Below, piece by piece: positions 26,709-39,648 of a stretch of DNA of 64,000 bases (positions are counted from its first letter, which is position 1; the number at the start of each line of letters is the position of its first letter). The stretch covers positions 41,262,001-41,326,000 of the forward strand of contig CM069873.1 in assembly GCA_036172665.1 (NCBI GenBank), given 5' to 3'. Source of the stretch: Prosopocoilus inquinatus (lineage: Eukaryota; Arthropoda; Insecta; Coleoptera; Lucanidae). Both the position numbers and the translations under genes were made by a program. The notes below the pieces were generated by a model. It saw nothing but the letters and a program-made list of their open reading frames with translations. It was not told where the DNA came from and searched no databases.

Positions 26709-28025
26709 CAACGCTAATGCGTGTTGTTTCATTTAAAACTATTTCCAGCTTCTGCTGCGTCCGAAAATTTCGTATCTCACATCAGAGTTACTGGAGTCCA
26801 TCGAAACGTCAAATAACATAGTAGATAAGTAAGGATCGATTAGATACAGCACAGGAACAACACTAATGCGTGTTGTTTCGTTTAAAACTATTTCCAGCTC
26901 CTGCTGCGTCCAAAAACTTCGTATCTCACATCAGAGTTACTAGAGTCCATCGAAACGTCAAATAACATGATAGATGAGTAAGGATCGATTAGATACATCA
27001 CAGGAACAACGCTAATACGTGTTGTTTCGTTTAAAACTATTTCCAGCTTCTGCTGCGTCCGAAAATTTCGTATCTCACATTAGAGTTATTGGAGTAAATC
27101 GAAACGTCAAATAACATAGTAGCTAAATAAGGATCGATTAGATACATCACAGGAACAACGCTAATACGTGTTGTTTCGTTCAAAACTATTTCCAGCTTCT
27201 GCTGCGTCCGAAAACTTTGTATCTCACATCAGAGTTACTGGAGTCCATCGAAACGTCAAATAACATAGTAGCTAAGTAAGGATCGATTAGATACATCACA
27301 GCAACAACGCTAATACGTGTTGTTTCGTTTAAAACTATTTCCAGCTTCTGCTGCGTCCGAGAACTTTGTATCTCACATCAGAGTTACTGGAGTCCATTCA
27401 AACGTCAAATAACATGATAGATGAGTAAGGATCGATTAGATACATCACGGGAGCAACGCTAATGCGTGTTGTTTCATTTAAAACTATTTCCAGCTTCTGC
27501 TGCGTCCGAAAATTTCGTATCTCACATTACAGTTATTGGAGTCCATCGAAACGTCAAATAACATAGTAGCTAAATAAGGATCGATTAGATACATCACAGG
27601 AACAACGCTAATACGTGTTGTTTCGTTCAAAACTATTTCCAGCTTCTGCTGCGTCCGAAAACTTTGTATCTCACATCAGAGTTACTGGAGTCCATCGAAA
27701 CGCCAAATAACATGATAGATGAGTAAGGATCGATTAGATACATCACAGGAACAATGCTAATGCGTGTTGTTTCGTTTCAAACTATTTCCAGCTTCTGCTG
27801 CGTACAAAAACTTCGTATCTCACATCAGAGTTACTAGAGTCCATCGAAACGTCAAATAACATGATAGATGAGTAAGGATCGATTAGATACATCACAGGAA
27901 CAACGCTAATGCGTGTTGTTTCGTTTCAAACTATTTCCAGCTTCTGCTGCGTCCGAAAATTTCGTATCTCACATTAGAGTTACTGGAGTCCATCGAAACG
28001 TCAAATAACATGATAGATGAGTAAG

Positions 28026-28174
28026 GATCGATTAGATACATCACAGGAACAACGCTAATACGTGTTGTTTCTTTCAAAACTATTTCCAGCTTCAGCTGGG
28101 TCCGAGAACTTCGTATCTCACTTCAGAGTTGCTGGAGCCCATCCAAACGTCAAATAACATGATAGATGAGTAAG
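28026..28174 (+). repeat. Hybrid W/J monomer
   Basis: The first third carries TAATACG and TTTCTTTCAAAAC, a state otherwise seen in W units near 24,645 and 26,580. The rest is J (CAGCTGGG, CACTTCAGAG, GAGCCC). Normal J units have TAATGCG and TTTCATTTA. The switch lies between about 28,080 and 28,095, so a recombination or conversion joint is visible inside one unit. Confidence 0.85.
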
Positions 28175-28786
28175 GATCGATTACATTCATCACAGGAACT
28201 ACGCTAATACGTGTTGTTTCGTTTAAAACTATTTCCAGCTTCTGCTGCGTCCGAAAGCGTCCTATCTCACATCAGAGTTACTGGAGTCCATCGAAACGTC
28301 AAATAACATAGTAGATAAGTAAGGATCGATCAGATACATCACAGGAACAACACTAATGCGTGTTGTTTCGTTTAAAACTATTTCCAGCTCCTGCTGCGTA
28401 CAAAAACTTCGTATCTCACATCAGAGTTACTAGAGTCCATCGAAACGTCAAATAACATGATAGATGAGTAAGGATCGATTAGATACATCACAGGAACAAC
28501 GCTAATACGTGTTGTTTCGTTTAAAACTATTTCCAGCTTCTGCTGCGTTCGAAAATTTCGTATCTCACATTAGAGTTATTGGAGTCCATCGAAACGTCAA
28601 ATAACATAGTAGCTAAATAAGGATCGATTAGATACATCACATGAACAACGCTAATACGTGTTGTTTCGTTCAAAACTATTTCCAGCTTCTGCTGCGTCCG
28701 AAAACATTGTATCTCACATCAGAGTTACTGGAGTCCATCGAAACGCCAAATAACATGATAGATGAGTAAGGATCGATTAGATACAT

Positions 28787-28936
28787 CACAGGAACAACGC
28801 TAATGCGTTTTTGTATCGTTTAAAACTATCTCGAGCTTCTGCTGCTTCCGAATACTTTGTATCTCACATCAGAGTTACTGGAATCCATCCAAACGTCAAA
28901 TAACATGATAGATGAGTAAGAATCGATTAGATACAT
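28787..28936 (+). repeat. 150-bp S monomer with a 1-bp insertion
   Basis: This unit reads GCGTTTTTGTATCG where its closest relative near 22,100 reads GCGTTTTGTATCG. The T-run has grown by one, and all units to the right are shifted by +1. The two S units share CTGCTTCCG and GGAATCCATCC and are 45 units apart. It is the only insertion I find by register, and a homopolymer slip or a sequencing error would both explain it. Confidence 0.8.
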
Positions 28937-31900
28937 CACAGGAACAACGCTAATATGTGTTGTTTCATTTAAAACTATTTCCAGCTTCAGCTGCGTCCGA
29001 GAACTTCGTATCTCACATCAAAATTACTGGAGTCCATCGAAACGCCAAATAACATGATAGATGAGTAAGGATCGATTAGATACATCACAGGAACAACGCT
29101 AATGCGTGTTGTATCGTTTAAAACTATCTCGAGCTTCTGCTGCGTCCGAATACTTTGTGTCTCACATCGGAGTTACTGGAGTCCATCCAAACGTCAAATA
29201 ACATGATAGATGAGTAAGAATCGATTAGATACATCACAGGAACAACGCTAATACGTGTTGTTTCGTTCAAAACTATTTCCAGCTTCTGCTGCGTCCGAAA
29301 ACTTTGTATCTCACATCAGAGTTACTGGAGTCCATCGAAACGCCAAATAACATGATAGATGAGTAAGGATCGATTAGATACATCACAGGAACAACGCTAA
29401 TACGTGTTGTTTCGTTCAAAACTATTTCCAGCTTCTGCTGCGTCCGAGAACTTTGTATCTCACATCACAGTTACTGGAGTCCATCCAAACGTCAAATAAA
29501 ATGATAGATGAGTAAGGATCGATTAGATACATCACAGGAACAACGCTAATACGTGTTGTTTCGTTTAAAACTATTTCCAGCTTCTGCTGCCTCCGAAAAT
29601 TTCGTATCTCACCTTAGAGTTACTGGAGTCCATCGAAACGTCAAATAACATAGTAGCTAAGTAAGGATCGATTAGATACATCACAGGAACAACGCTAATA
29701 CGTGTTGTTTCGTTTAAAACTATTTCCAGCTCCTGATGCGTCCAAAAACTTCGTATCTCACATCAGAGTTACTGGAGTCCATCGAAACGTCAAATAGCAT
29801 AGTAGATAAGTAAGGATCGATTAGATACATCACAGGAACAACGCTAATACGTGTTGTTTCGTTCAAAACTATTTCCAGCTTCTGCTGCGTCCGAGAAATT
29901 TGTATCTCACATCAGAGTTACTGGAGTCCGTTCAAACGTCAAATAACATGATAGATGAGTAAGGATCGATTAGATACATCACAGGAACAACGCTAATGCG
30001 TGTTGTTTCATTTAAAACTATTTCCAGCTTCAGCTGGGTCCGAGAACTTCGTATCTCACTTCAGAGTTGCTGGAGCCCATCCAAACGTCAAATAACATGA
30101 TAGATGAGTAAGGATCGATTACATTCATCACAGGAACTACGCTAATACGTGTTATTTCGTTTAAAACTATTTCCAGCTTCTGCTGCGTCCGAAAACGTCG
30201 TATCTCACATCAGAGTTACTGGAGTCCATCGAAACGTCAAATAACATGATAGATGAGTAAGGATCGATTAGATACATCACAGGAACAACGCTAATGCGTG
30301 TTGTTTAATTTAAAACTATTTCCAGCTTCTGCTGCGTCCGAAAATTTCGTATCTCACATCAGAGTTACTGGAGTCCATCGAAACGTCAAATAAAATAGTA
30401 GATAAGTAAGGATCGATTAGATACAGCACAGGAACAACAATAATGCGTGTTGTTTCGTTTAAAACTATTTCCAGCTCCTGCTGCGTCCAAAAACTTCGTA
30501 TCTCACATCAGAGTTACTAGAGTCCATCGAAACGTCAAATAACATGATAGATGAGTAAGGATCGATTAGATACATCACAGGAACAACGCTAATACGTGTT
30601 GTTTCGTTTAAAACTATTTCCAGCTTCTGCTGCGTCCGAAAATTTCGTATCTCACATTAGAGTTATTGGAGTCCATCGAAACGTCAAATAAAATAGTAGC
30701 TAAATAAGGATCGATTATATACATCACAGGAACAACGCTAATACGTGTTGTTTCGTTCAAAACTATTTCCAGCTTCTGCTGCGTCCGAAAACTTTGTATC
30801 TCACATCAGAGTTACTGGAGTCCATCGAAACGTCAAATAACATAGCAGCTAAGTAAGGATCGATTAGATACATCACAGGAACAACGCTAATACGTGTTGT
30901 TTCGTTTAAAACTATTTCCAGCTTCTGCTGCGTCCGAGAACTTTGTATCTCACATCAGAGTTACTGGAGTCCATTCAAACGTCAAATAACATGATAGATG
31001 AGTAAGGATCGATTAGATACATCACAGGAACAACGCTAATACGTGTTGTTTCGTTCAAAACTATTTCCAGCTTCTGCTGCGTCCGAGAACTTTGTATCTC
31101 ACATCAGAGTTACTGGAGTCCATCCAAACGTCAAATAAAATGATAGATGAGTAAGGATCGATTAGATACATCACAGGAACAACGCTAATACGTGTTGTTT
31201 CGTTTAAAACTATTTCCAGCTTCTGCTGCGTCCGAAAATTTCGTATCTCACATTAGAGTTACTGGAGTCCATCGAAACGTCAAATAACATAGTAGCTAAG
31301 TAAGGATCGATTAGATACATCACAGGAACAACGCTAATACGTGTTGTTTCGTTTAAAACTATTTCCAGCTCCTGATGCGTCCAAAAACTTCGTATCTCAC
31401 ATCAGAGTTACTGGAGTCCATCGAAACGTCAAATAACATAGTAGATAAGTAAGGATCGATTAGATACATCACAGGAACAACGCTAATACGTGTTGTTTCG
31501 TTCAAAACTATTTCCAGCTTCTGCTGCGTCCGAGAACTTTGTATCTCACATCAGAGTTACTGGAGTCCATTCAAACGTCAAATAACATGATAGATGAGTA
31601 AGGATCGATTAGATACATCACAGGAACAACGCTAATGCGTGTTGTTTCATTTAAAACTATTTCCAGCTTCAGCTGGGTCCGAGAACTTCGTATCTCACTT
31701 CAGAGTTGCTGGAGCCCATCCAAACGTCAAATAACATGATAGATGAGTAAGGATCGATTACATTCATCACAGGAACTACGCTAATACGTGTTGTTTCGTT
31801 TAAAACTATTTCCAGCTTCTGCTGCGTCCGAAAACGTCGTATCTCACATCAGAGTTACTGGAGTCCATCGAAACGTCAAATAACATGATAGATAAGTAAG

Positions 31901-33241
31901 GATCGATTAGATACAGCACAGGAACAACACTAATGCGTGTTGTTTCGTTTAAAACTATTTCCAGCTCCTGCTGCGTCAAAAAACTTCGTATCTCACATCA
32001 GAGTTACTAGAGTCCATCGAAACGTCAAATAACATAGTAGCTAAATAAGGATCGATTAGATACATCACAGGAACAACGCTAATACGTGTTATTTCGTTCA
32101 AAACTATTTCCAGCTTCTGCTGCGTCCGAAAACTTTGTATCTCACATCAGAGTTACTGGAGTCCATCGAAACGCCAAATAACATGATAGATGAGTAAGGA
32201 TCGATTAGATACATCACAGGAACAACGCTAATGCGTGTTGTATCGTTTAAAACTATCTCGAGCTTCTGCTGCGTCCGAATACTTTGTATCTCACATCAGA
32301 GTTACTGGAGTCCATCCAAACGTCAAATAACATGATAGATGAGTAAGAATCGATTAGATACATCACAGGAACAACGCTAATACGTGTTGTTTCATTTAAA
32401 ACTTTTTCCAGCTTCAGCTGCGTCCGAGAACTTCGTATCTCACATCAAAGTTACTGGAGCCCATCGAAACGCCAAATAACATGATAGATGAGTAAGGATC
32501 GATTAGATACATCACAGGAACAATGCTAATGCGTGTTGTTTCGTTTCAAACTATTTCCAGCTTCTGCTGCGTCCGAAAATTTCGTATCTCACATTAGAGT
32601 TACTGGAGTCCATCGAAACGTCAAATAACATGATAGATGAGTAAGGATCGATTAGATACATCACAGGAACAACGCTAATGCGTGTTGTTTCATTTAAAAC
32701 TATTTCCAGCTTCTGCTGCGTCCGAAAATTTCGTATCTCACATCAGAGTTACTGGAGTCCATCGAAACGTCAAATAACATAGTAGATAAGTAAGGATCGA
32801 TTAGATACATCACAGGAACAACGCTAATACGTGTTGTTTCGTTCAAAACTATTTCCAGCTTCTGCTGCGTCCGAGAACATTGTATCTCACATCAGAGTTA
32901 CTGGAGTCCATTCAATCGTCAAATAACATGACAGATGAGTAAGGATCGATTAGATACATCACAGGAACAACGCTAATGCGTGTTGTTTCATTTAAAACTA
33001 TTTCCAGCTTCTGCTGCGTCCGAAAATTTCGTATCTCACATCAGAGTTACTGGAGTCCATCGAAACGTCAAATAACATAGTAGATAAGTAAGGATCGATT
33101 AGATACAGCACAGGAACAACACTAATGCGTGTTGTTTCATTTAAAACTATTTCCAGCTTCTGCTGCGTCCGAAAATTTCGTATCTCACATCAGAGTTACT
33201 GGAGTCCATCGAAACGTCAAATAACATAGTAGATAAGTAAG

Positions 33242-34135
33242 GATCGATTAGATACAGCACAGGAACAACGCTAATACGTGTTGTTTCGTTCAAAACTATT
33301 TCCAGCTTCTGCTGCATCCGAGAACATTGTATCTCACATCAGAGTTACTGGAGTCCATTCAAACGTCAAATAACATGATAGATGAGTAAGGATCGATTAG
33401 ATACATCACAGGAACAACGCTAATACGTGTTATTTCGTTTAAAACTATTTCCAGCTTCTGCTGCGTCCGAAAATTTCGTATCTCACATTAGAGTTATTGG
33501 AGTCCATCGAAACGTCAAATAACATAGCAGCTAAATAAGGATCGATTAGATACATCACAGGAACAACGCTAATACGTGTTGTTTCGTTCAAAACTATTTC
33601 CAGCTTCTGCTGCGTCCGAAAACTTTGTATCTCACATCAGAGTTACTGGAGTCCATCGAAACGCCAAATAACATGATAGATGAGTAAGGATCGATTAGAT
33701 ACATCACAGGAACAATGCTAATGCGTGTTGTTTCGTTTCAAACTATTTCCAGCTTCTGCTGCGTCCGAAAATTTCGTATCTCACATTAGAGTTACTGGAG
33801 TCCATCGAAACGTCAAATAACATGATAGATGAGTAAGGATCGATTAGATACATCACAGGAACAACGCTAATGCGTGTTGTTTCGTTCAAAACTATTTCCA
33901 GCTTCTGCTGCGTCCGAGAACTTTGTATCTCACATCAGAGTTACTGGAGTCCATCCAAACGTCAAATAACATGATAGATGAGTAAGGATCGATTAGATAC
34001 ATCACAGGAACAACGCTAATACGTGTTGTTTCGTTTAAAACTATTTCCAGCTTCTGCTGCGTCCGAAAATTTCGTATCTCACATTAGAGTTACTGGAGTC
34101 CATCCAAACGTCAAATAAAATGATAGATGAGTAAG
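33242..34135 (+). repeat. Six-monomer block, copy 1 of a dispersed family in 33-39 kb
   Basis: The block runs W-like (ATACAGCAC, CTGCATCCGAG), Q-like (GTGTTATTTCG, CATAGCAGC), R, U, Z-like (TAATGCG with TTCGTTCA) and a Q-like unit. CTGCATCCGAG recurs in copies starting at 35,030 (12 units on) and 37,563 (17 further units on). The Q-R-U-Z part recurs once more from 38,308. Short-range reuse makes 33-39 kb the most densely recopied part of the J/K-rich region. Confidence 0.82.
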
Positions 34136-35178
34136 GATCGATTAGATACATCACAGGAACAACGCTAATACGTGTTGTTTCGTTTAAAACTATTTCCAGC
34201 TTCTGCTGCGTCCGAAAATTTCGTATCTCACATTAGAGTTACTGGAGTCCATCGAAACGTCAAATAACATAGTAGCTAAGTAAGGATCGATTAGATACAT
34301 CACAGGAACAACGCTAATACGTGTTGTTTCGTTTAAAACTATTTCCAGCTCCTGATGCGTCCAAAAACTTCGTATCTCACATCAGAGTTACTGGAGTCCA
34401 TCGAAACGTCAAATAACATAGTAGATAAGTAAGGATCGATTAGATACATCACAGGAACAACGCTAATACGTGTTGTTTCGTTCAAAACTATTTCCAGCTT
34501 CTGCTGCGTCCGAGAACTTTGTATCTCACATCAGAGTTACTGGAGTCCATTCAAACGTCAAATAACATGATAGATGAGTAAGGATCGATTAGATACATCA
34601 CAGGAACAACGCTAATGCGTGTTGTTTCATTTAAAACTATTTCCAGCTTCAGCTGGGTCCGAGAACTTCGTATCTCACTTCAGAGTTGCTGGAGCCCATC
34701 CAAACGTCAAATAACATGATAGATGAGTAAGGATCGATTACATTCATCACAGGAACTACGCTAATACGTGTTGTTTCGTTTAAAACTATTTCCAGCTTCT
34801 GCTGCGTCCGAAAACGTCGTATCTCACATCAGAGTTACTGGAGTCCATCGAAACGTCAAATAACATGATAGATAAGTAAGGATCGATTAGATACAGCACA
34901 GGAACAACACTAATGCGTGTTGTTTCGTTTAAAACTATTTCCAGCTCCTGCTGCGTCAAAAAACTTCGTATCTCACATCAGAGTTACTAGAGTCCATCGA
35001 AACGTCAAATAACATAGTAGATAAGTAAGGATCGATTAGATACAGCACAGGAACAACGCTAATACGTGTTGTTTCGTTCAAAACTATTTCCAGCTTCTGC
35101 TGCATCCGAGAACATTGTATCTCACATCAGAGTTACTGGAGTCCATTCAAACGTCAAATAACATGATAGATGAGTAAG

Positions 35179-36519
35179 GATCGATTAGATACATCACAGG
35201 AACAACGCTAATACGTGTTATTTCGTTTAAAACTATTTCCAGCTTCTGCTGCGTCCGAAAATTTCGTATCTCACATTAGAGTTATTGGAGTCCATCGAAA
35301 CGTCAAATAACATAGCAGCTAAATAAGGATCGATTAGATACATCACAGGAACAACGCTAATACGTGTTGTTTCGTTCAAAACTATTTCCAGCTTCTGCTG
35401 CGTCCGAAAACTTTGTATCTCACATCAGAGTTACTGGAGTCCATCGAAACGCCAAATAACATGATAGATGAGTAAGGATCGATTAGATACATCACAGGAA
35501 CAATGCTAATGCGTGTTGTTTCGTTCCAAACTATTTCCAGCTTCTGCTGCGTCCGAAAATTTCGTATCTCACATTAGAGTTACTGGAGTCCATCGAAACG
35601 TCAAATAACATGATAGATGAGTAAGGATCGATTAGATACATCACAGGAACAACGCTAATGCGTGTTGTTTCGTTCAAAACTATTTCCAGCTTCTGCTGCG
35701 TCCGAGAACTTTGTATCTCACATCAGAGTTACTGGAGTCCATCCAAACGTCAAATAACATGATAGATGAGTAAGGATCGATTAGATACATCACAGGAACA
35801 ACGCTAATACGTGTTGTTTCGTTTAAAACTATTTCCAGCTTCTGCTGCGTCCGAAAATTTCGTATCTCACATTAGAGTTACTGGAGTCCATCGAAACGTC
35901 AAATAACATAGTAGCTAAGTAAGGATCGATTAGATACATCACAGGAACAACGCTAATACGTGTTGTTTCGTTTAAAACTATTTCCAGCTCCTGATGCGTC
36001 CAAAAACTTCGTATCTCACATCAGAGTTCCTGGAGTCCATCGAAACGTCAAATAACATAGTAGATAAGTAAGGATCGATTAGATTCATCACAGGAACAAC
36101 GCTAATACGTGTTGTTTCGTTCAAAACTATTTCCAGCTTCTGCTGCGTCCGAGAACTTTGTATCTCACATCAGAGTTACTGGAGTCCATTCAAACGTCAA
36201 ATAACATGATAGATGAGTAAGGATCGATTAGATACATCACAGGAACAACGCTAATGCGTGTTGTTTCATTTAAAACTATTTCCAGCTTCAGCTGGGTCCG
36301 AGAACTTCGTATCTCACTTCAGAGTTGCTGGAGCCCATCCAAACGTCAAATAACATGATAGATGAGTAAGGATCGATTACATTCATCACAGGAACTACGC
36401 TAATACGTGTTGTTTCGTTTAAAACTATTTCCAGCTTCTGCTGCGTCCGAAAACGTCGTATCTCACATCAGAGTTACTGGAGTCCATCGAAACGTCAAAT
36501 AACATAGTAGATAAGTAAG
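35179..36519 (+). repeat. Nine-monomer block, copy 1 (repeats 21 units on)
   Basis: The order is Q, R, U, Z, Q, Y, Z, J, K. Two private changes tie it to 38,308-39,648: AGAGTTCCTGG (36,027 and 39,156) and AGATTCATCAC (near 36,085 and 39,214), both 3,129 bp apart. The next units differ (TAATGCG/TTTCATTTA here; AATGCTAATACG/TTTCGTTCA there), which sets the right boundary. Confidence 0.85.
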
Positions 36520-38307
36520 GATCGATTAGATACATCACAGGAACAACGCTAATGCGTGTTGTTTCATTTAAAACTATTTCCAGCTTCTGCTGCGTCCGAA
36601 AATTTCGTATCTCACATCAGAGTTACTGGAGTCCATCGAAACGTCAAATAACATAGTAGCTAAGTAAGGATCGATTAGATAAATCACAGGAACAACGCTA
36701 ATACGTGTTGTTTCGTTCAAAACTATTTCCAGCTTCTGCTGCGTCCGAAAACTTTGTATCTCACATTAGAGTTATTGGAGTCCATCGAAACGTCAAATAA
36801 CATAGCAGCTAAATAAGGATCGATTAGATACATCACAGGAACAACGCTAATACGTGTTGTTTCGTTTAAAACTATTTCCAGCTCCTGATGCGTCCAAAAA
36901 CTTCGTATCTCACATCAGAGTTACTGGAGTCCATCGAAACGTCAAATAACATAGTAGATAAGTAAGGATCGATTAGATACATCACAGGAACAACGCTAAT
37001 ACGTGTTGTTTCGTTCAAAACTATTTCCAGCTTCTGCTGCGTCCGAGAACTTTGTATCTCACATCAGAGTTACTGGAGTCCATTCAAACGTCAAATAACA
37101 TGATAGATGAGTAAGGATCGATTAGATACATCACAGGAACAACGCTAATGCGTGTTGTTTCATTTAAAACTATTTCCAGCTTCAGCTGGGTCCGAGAACT
37201 TCGTATCTCACTTCAGAGTTGCTTGAGCCCATCCAAACGTCAAATAACATGATAGATGAGTAAGGATCGATTACATTCATCACAGGAACTACGCTAATAC
37301 GTGTTGTTTCGTTTAAAACTATTTCCAGCTTCTGCTGCGTCCGAAAACGTCGTATCTCACATCAGAGTTACTGGAGTCCATCGAAACGTCAAATAACATG
37401 ATAGATAAGTAAGGATCGATTAGATACAGCACAGGAACAACACTAATGCGTGTTGTTTCGTTTAAAACTATTTCCAGCTCCTGCTGCGTCAAAAAACTTC
37501 GTATCTCACATCAGAGTTACTAGAGTCCATCGAAACGTCAAATAACATAGTAGATAAGTAAGGATCGATTAGATACAGCACAGGAACAACGCTAATACGT
37601 GTTGTTTCGTTCAAAACTATTTCCAGCTTCTGCTGCATCCGAGAACATTGTATCTCACATCAGAGTTACTGGAGTCCATTCAAACGTCAAATAACATGAT
37701 AGATGAGTAAGGATCGATTAGATACATCACAGGAACAACGCTAATACGTGTTATTTCGTTTAAAACTATTTCCAGCTTCTGCCGCGTCCGAAAATTTCGT
37801 ATCTCACATTAGAGTTATTGGAGTCCATCGAAACGTCAAATAACATAGCAGCTAAATAAGGATCGATTAGATACATCACAGGAACAACGCTAATACGTGT
37901 TGTTTCGTTCAAAACTATTTCCAGCTTCTGCTGCGTCCGAAAACTTTGTATCTCACATCAGAGTTACTGGAGTCCATCGAAACGCCAAATAACATGATAG
38001 ATGAGTAAGGATCGATTAGATACATCACAGGAACAATGCTAATGCGTGTTGTTTCGTTTCAAACTATTTCCAGCTTCTGCTGCGTCCGAAAATTTCGTAT
38101 CTCACATTAGAGTTACTGGAGTCCATCGAAACGTCAAATAACATGATAGATGAGTAAGGATCGATTAGATACATCACAGGAACAACGCTAATGCGTGTTA
38201 TTTCGTTCAAAACTATTTCCAGCTTCTGCTGCGTCCGAGAACTTTGTATCTCACATCAGAGTTACTGGAGTCCATCCAAACGTCAAATAACATGATAGAT
38301 GAGTAAG

Positions 38308-39648
38308 GATCGATTAGATACATCACAGGAACAACGCTAATACGTGTTGTTTCGTTTAAAACTATTTCCAGCTTCTGCTGCGTCCGAAAATTTCGTATCT
38401 CACATTAGAGTTATTGGAGTCCATCGAAACGTCAAATAACATAGCAGCTAAATAAGGATCGATTAGATACATCACAGGAACAACGCTAATACGTGTTGTT
38501 TCGTTCAAAACTATTTCCAGCTTCTGCTGCGTCCGAAAACTTTGTATCTCACATCAGAGTTACTGGAGTCCATCGAAACGCCAAATAACATGATAGATGA
38601 GTAAGGATCGATTAGATACATCACAGGAACAATGCTAATGCGTGTTGTTTCGTTTCAAACTATTTCCAGCTTCTGCTGCGTCCGAAAATTTCGTATCTCA
38701 CATTAGAGTTACTGGAGTCCATCGAAACGTCAAATAACATGATAGATGAGTAAGGATCGATTAGATACATCACAGGAACAACGCTAATGCGTGTTGTTTC
38801 GTTCAAAACTATTTCCAGCTTCTGCTGCGTCCGAGAACTTTGTATCTCACATCAGAGTTACTGGAGTCCATCCAAACGTCAAATAACATGATAGATGAGT
38901 AAGGATCGATTAGATACATCACAGGAACAACGCTAATACGTGTTGTTTCGTTTAAAACTATTTCCAGCTTCTGCTGCGTCCGAAAATTTCGTATCTCACA
39001 TTAGAGTTACTGGAGTCCATCGAAACGTCAAATAACATAGTAGCTAAGTAAGGATCGATTAGATACATCACAGGAACAACGCTAATACGTGTTGTTTCGT
39101 TTAAAACTATTTCCAGCTCCTGATGCGTCCAAAAACTTCGTATCTCACATCAGAGTTCCTGGAGTCCATCGAAACGTCAAATAACATAGTAGATAAGTAA
39201 GGATCGATTAGATTCATCACAGGAACAACGCTAATACGTGTTGTTTCGTTCAAAACTATTTCCAGCTTCTGCTGCGTCCGAGAACTTTGTATCTCACATC
39301 AGAGTTACTGGAGTCCATTCAAACGTCAAATAACATGATAGATGAGTAAGGATCGATTAGATACATCACAGGAACAACGCTAATGCGTGTTGTTTCATTT
39401 AAAACTATTTCCAGCTTCAGCTGGGTCCGAGAACTTCGTATCTCACTTCAGAGTTGCTGGAGCCCATCCAAACGTCAAATAACATGATAGATGAGTAAGG
39501 ATCGATTACATTCATCACAGGAACTACGCTAATACGTGTTGTTTCGTTTAAAACTATTTCCAGCTTCTGCTGCGTCCGAAAACGTCGTATCTCACATCAG
39601 AGTTACTGGAGTCCATCGAAACGTCAAATAACATAGTAGATAAGTAAG
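38308..39648 (+). repeat. Nine-monomer block, copy 2
   Basis: This is the partner of 35,179-36,519. It lies directly after another copy of the Q-R-U-Z series (37,712-38,307), so the series appears twice in tandem here. The first copy's Z-like unit has GTGTTATTTCG, the second GTGTTGTTTCG. Confidence 0.85.
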
